A stretch of DNA of 64,000 bases, taken from Methylovulum sp. GTDB lineage: Bacteria; Pseudomonadota; Gammaproteobacteria; Methylococcales; Methylomonadaceae. The notes below the pieces were generated by a model that saw nothing but the letters and a program-made list of their open reading frames with translations, was not told the origin of the DNA and did no database searches. Positions 63,640 to 64,000 of the stretch are shown in pieces (position 1 is the first letter of the stretch; each line of letters begins with the position of its first letter). The position numbers and the translations under genes are program-made. Location: positions 21,936-85,935 of the forward strand of contig NZ_JAQTZU010000016.1 in the NCBI RefSeq assembly GCF_028687615.1. Reading direction: 5' to 3'.

Positions 63640-63919
63640 TTCATAATATTGAATAACTTAAAAATACTTTATGCCCTGGGCAACATACCATTTGATATTT
63701 TCAAAAGGGCATAAAGGATTATTGGAACGCCGATCAAGCGTTTTGCCGTCGTCTGTTTGCCCCACTTGTGCGAACAATGGCAGTCAGAAATCCGTGACAA
63801 ATTGGACATGAAAAAATATAGGTAGTCCTGCAATCGGAATGATTTGCAAAAAAGCAAGCGGTTAAAGCAGAGCCTACAAAGGTGGGGCAAACGGTCTAAA
63901 ATTGCTACTTTTTGCCCCG

Positions 63920-64000
63920 ATGACCTACTGCCCCCACTGCCACGCCAGCTCCCTTGTCAAAAACGGCCGCCATCCCCGGACAGGGTGGCAAAAATACCGT
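63920..64000 (+). CDS. IS1-type transposase, N-terminal part (runs off the right edge)
   Basis: The frame from ATG 63920 reads MTYCPHCHASSLVKNGRHPRTGWQKYR, the zinc-ribbon start of InsA-like IS1 transposases, and stays open to the window end. The 280 bp between glyA and this ATG hold no accepted gene. A fragment reading CPTCANNGSQKSVTNW near 63758 also looks zinc-ribbon-like. Confidence 0.7.
   Translation, partial: MTYCPHCHASSLVKNGRHPRTGWQKYR

Noticed and set aside
63669-63890. 73-codon minus-strand ORF after glyA
   Set aside because: No motif and no ribosome site. The plus strand here looks like the edge of an IS1-type element instead.

Overview
The window looks like a chromosomal segment of a gammaproteobacterial methanotroph (order Methylococcales), at moderate GC. 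Gammaproteobacterial gene orders are present: truA-trpF-trpB-trpA-accD-folC-dedD-cvpA-purF, rhodanese-secB-gpsA, and gpmI(relic)-envC-ctpA. C1 genes are also present: mtdA, glycerate 2-kinase and glyA of the serine cycle at 59.4-63.6 kb, and two tetrahydromethanopterin-associated genes (a hydantoinase/kinase-like protein and an ATP-grasp protein) at 14.8-16.9 kb. All family names come from reading the translations. No database search was run.

Layout. 0-1.7 kb: 5' part of a TolC-type efflux gene and a VapBC-like pair. 1.76-9.3 kb: a respiratory and sulfide block on the minus strand (HMA-TauE/SafE-like protein, cydP, cydA, a secreted protein, cydB, cydX, DUF2892 protein, sulfide:quinone oxidoreductase). 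A plus-strand toxin-antitoxin pair sits between cydA and the secreted protein gene. psiE lies upstream. 10-14.6 kb: a nine-haem cytochrome c and glycogen phosphorylase. 14.8-26.9 kb: H4MPT genes, a GDT1-type transporter, accA, a pterin synthase homologue, lpxB, a sugar aminotransferase, a third VapBC-like pair, fbp, SemiSWEET, a hydroxylase-like membrane protein and hemF. 27-32.3 kb: roadblock protein, cysM, rlmD, a protein made of five 57-residue FG-GAP-like repeats, and an L,D-transpeptidase. 32.3-44.5 kb: the truA-to-purF block, an EVE-domain protein and ychF. 44.6-47.4 kb: tRNA(CAT), a tyrosine integrase and a decayed IS3-family element. 47.5-50.7 kb: a probable Fur-controlled cluster (porin, PD-(D/E)XK-like protein, FMN-binding protein, four-TM protein). 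51-59 kb: mtaB, dciA, ctpA, envC, a deleted gpmI, an ArsR regulator with rhodanese, secB and gpsA. 59.4-63.6 kb: the serine-cycle cluster. The right edge holds the start of an IS1-type transposase.

The most unusual content is repeat biology. Several inverted-repeat families (76-390 bp) lie between genes, sometimes supplying stop codons or coding tails: trpF/trpB and the H4MPT gene. Much smaller 18-23 bp palindromic units appear to have inserted cleanly into the IS3 relic, in both orientations and nested in one another. Similar units recur in a mosaic spacer at 34.2-34.6 kb. They resemble the tiny mobile repeats (SDRs) known from Nostoc and are the best candidate here for something undescribed. 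Other points of interest are a gpmI gene reduced to its two ends, a possible persulfide sensor beside a rhodanese, and the Fur-box porin/flavin cluster.
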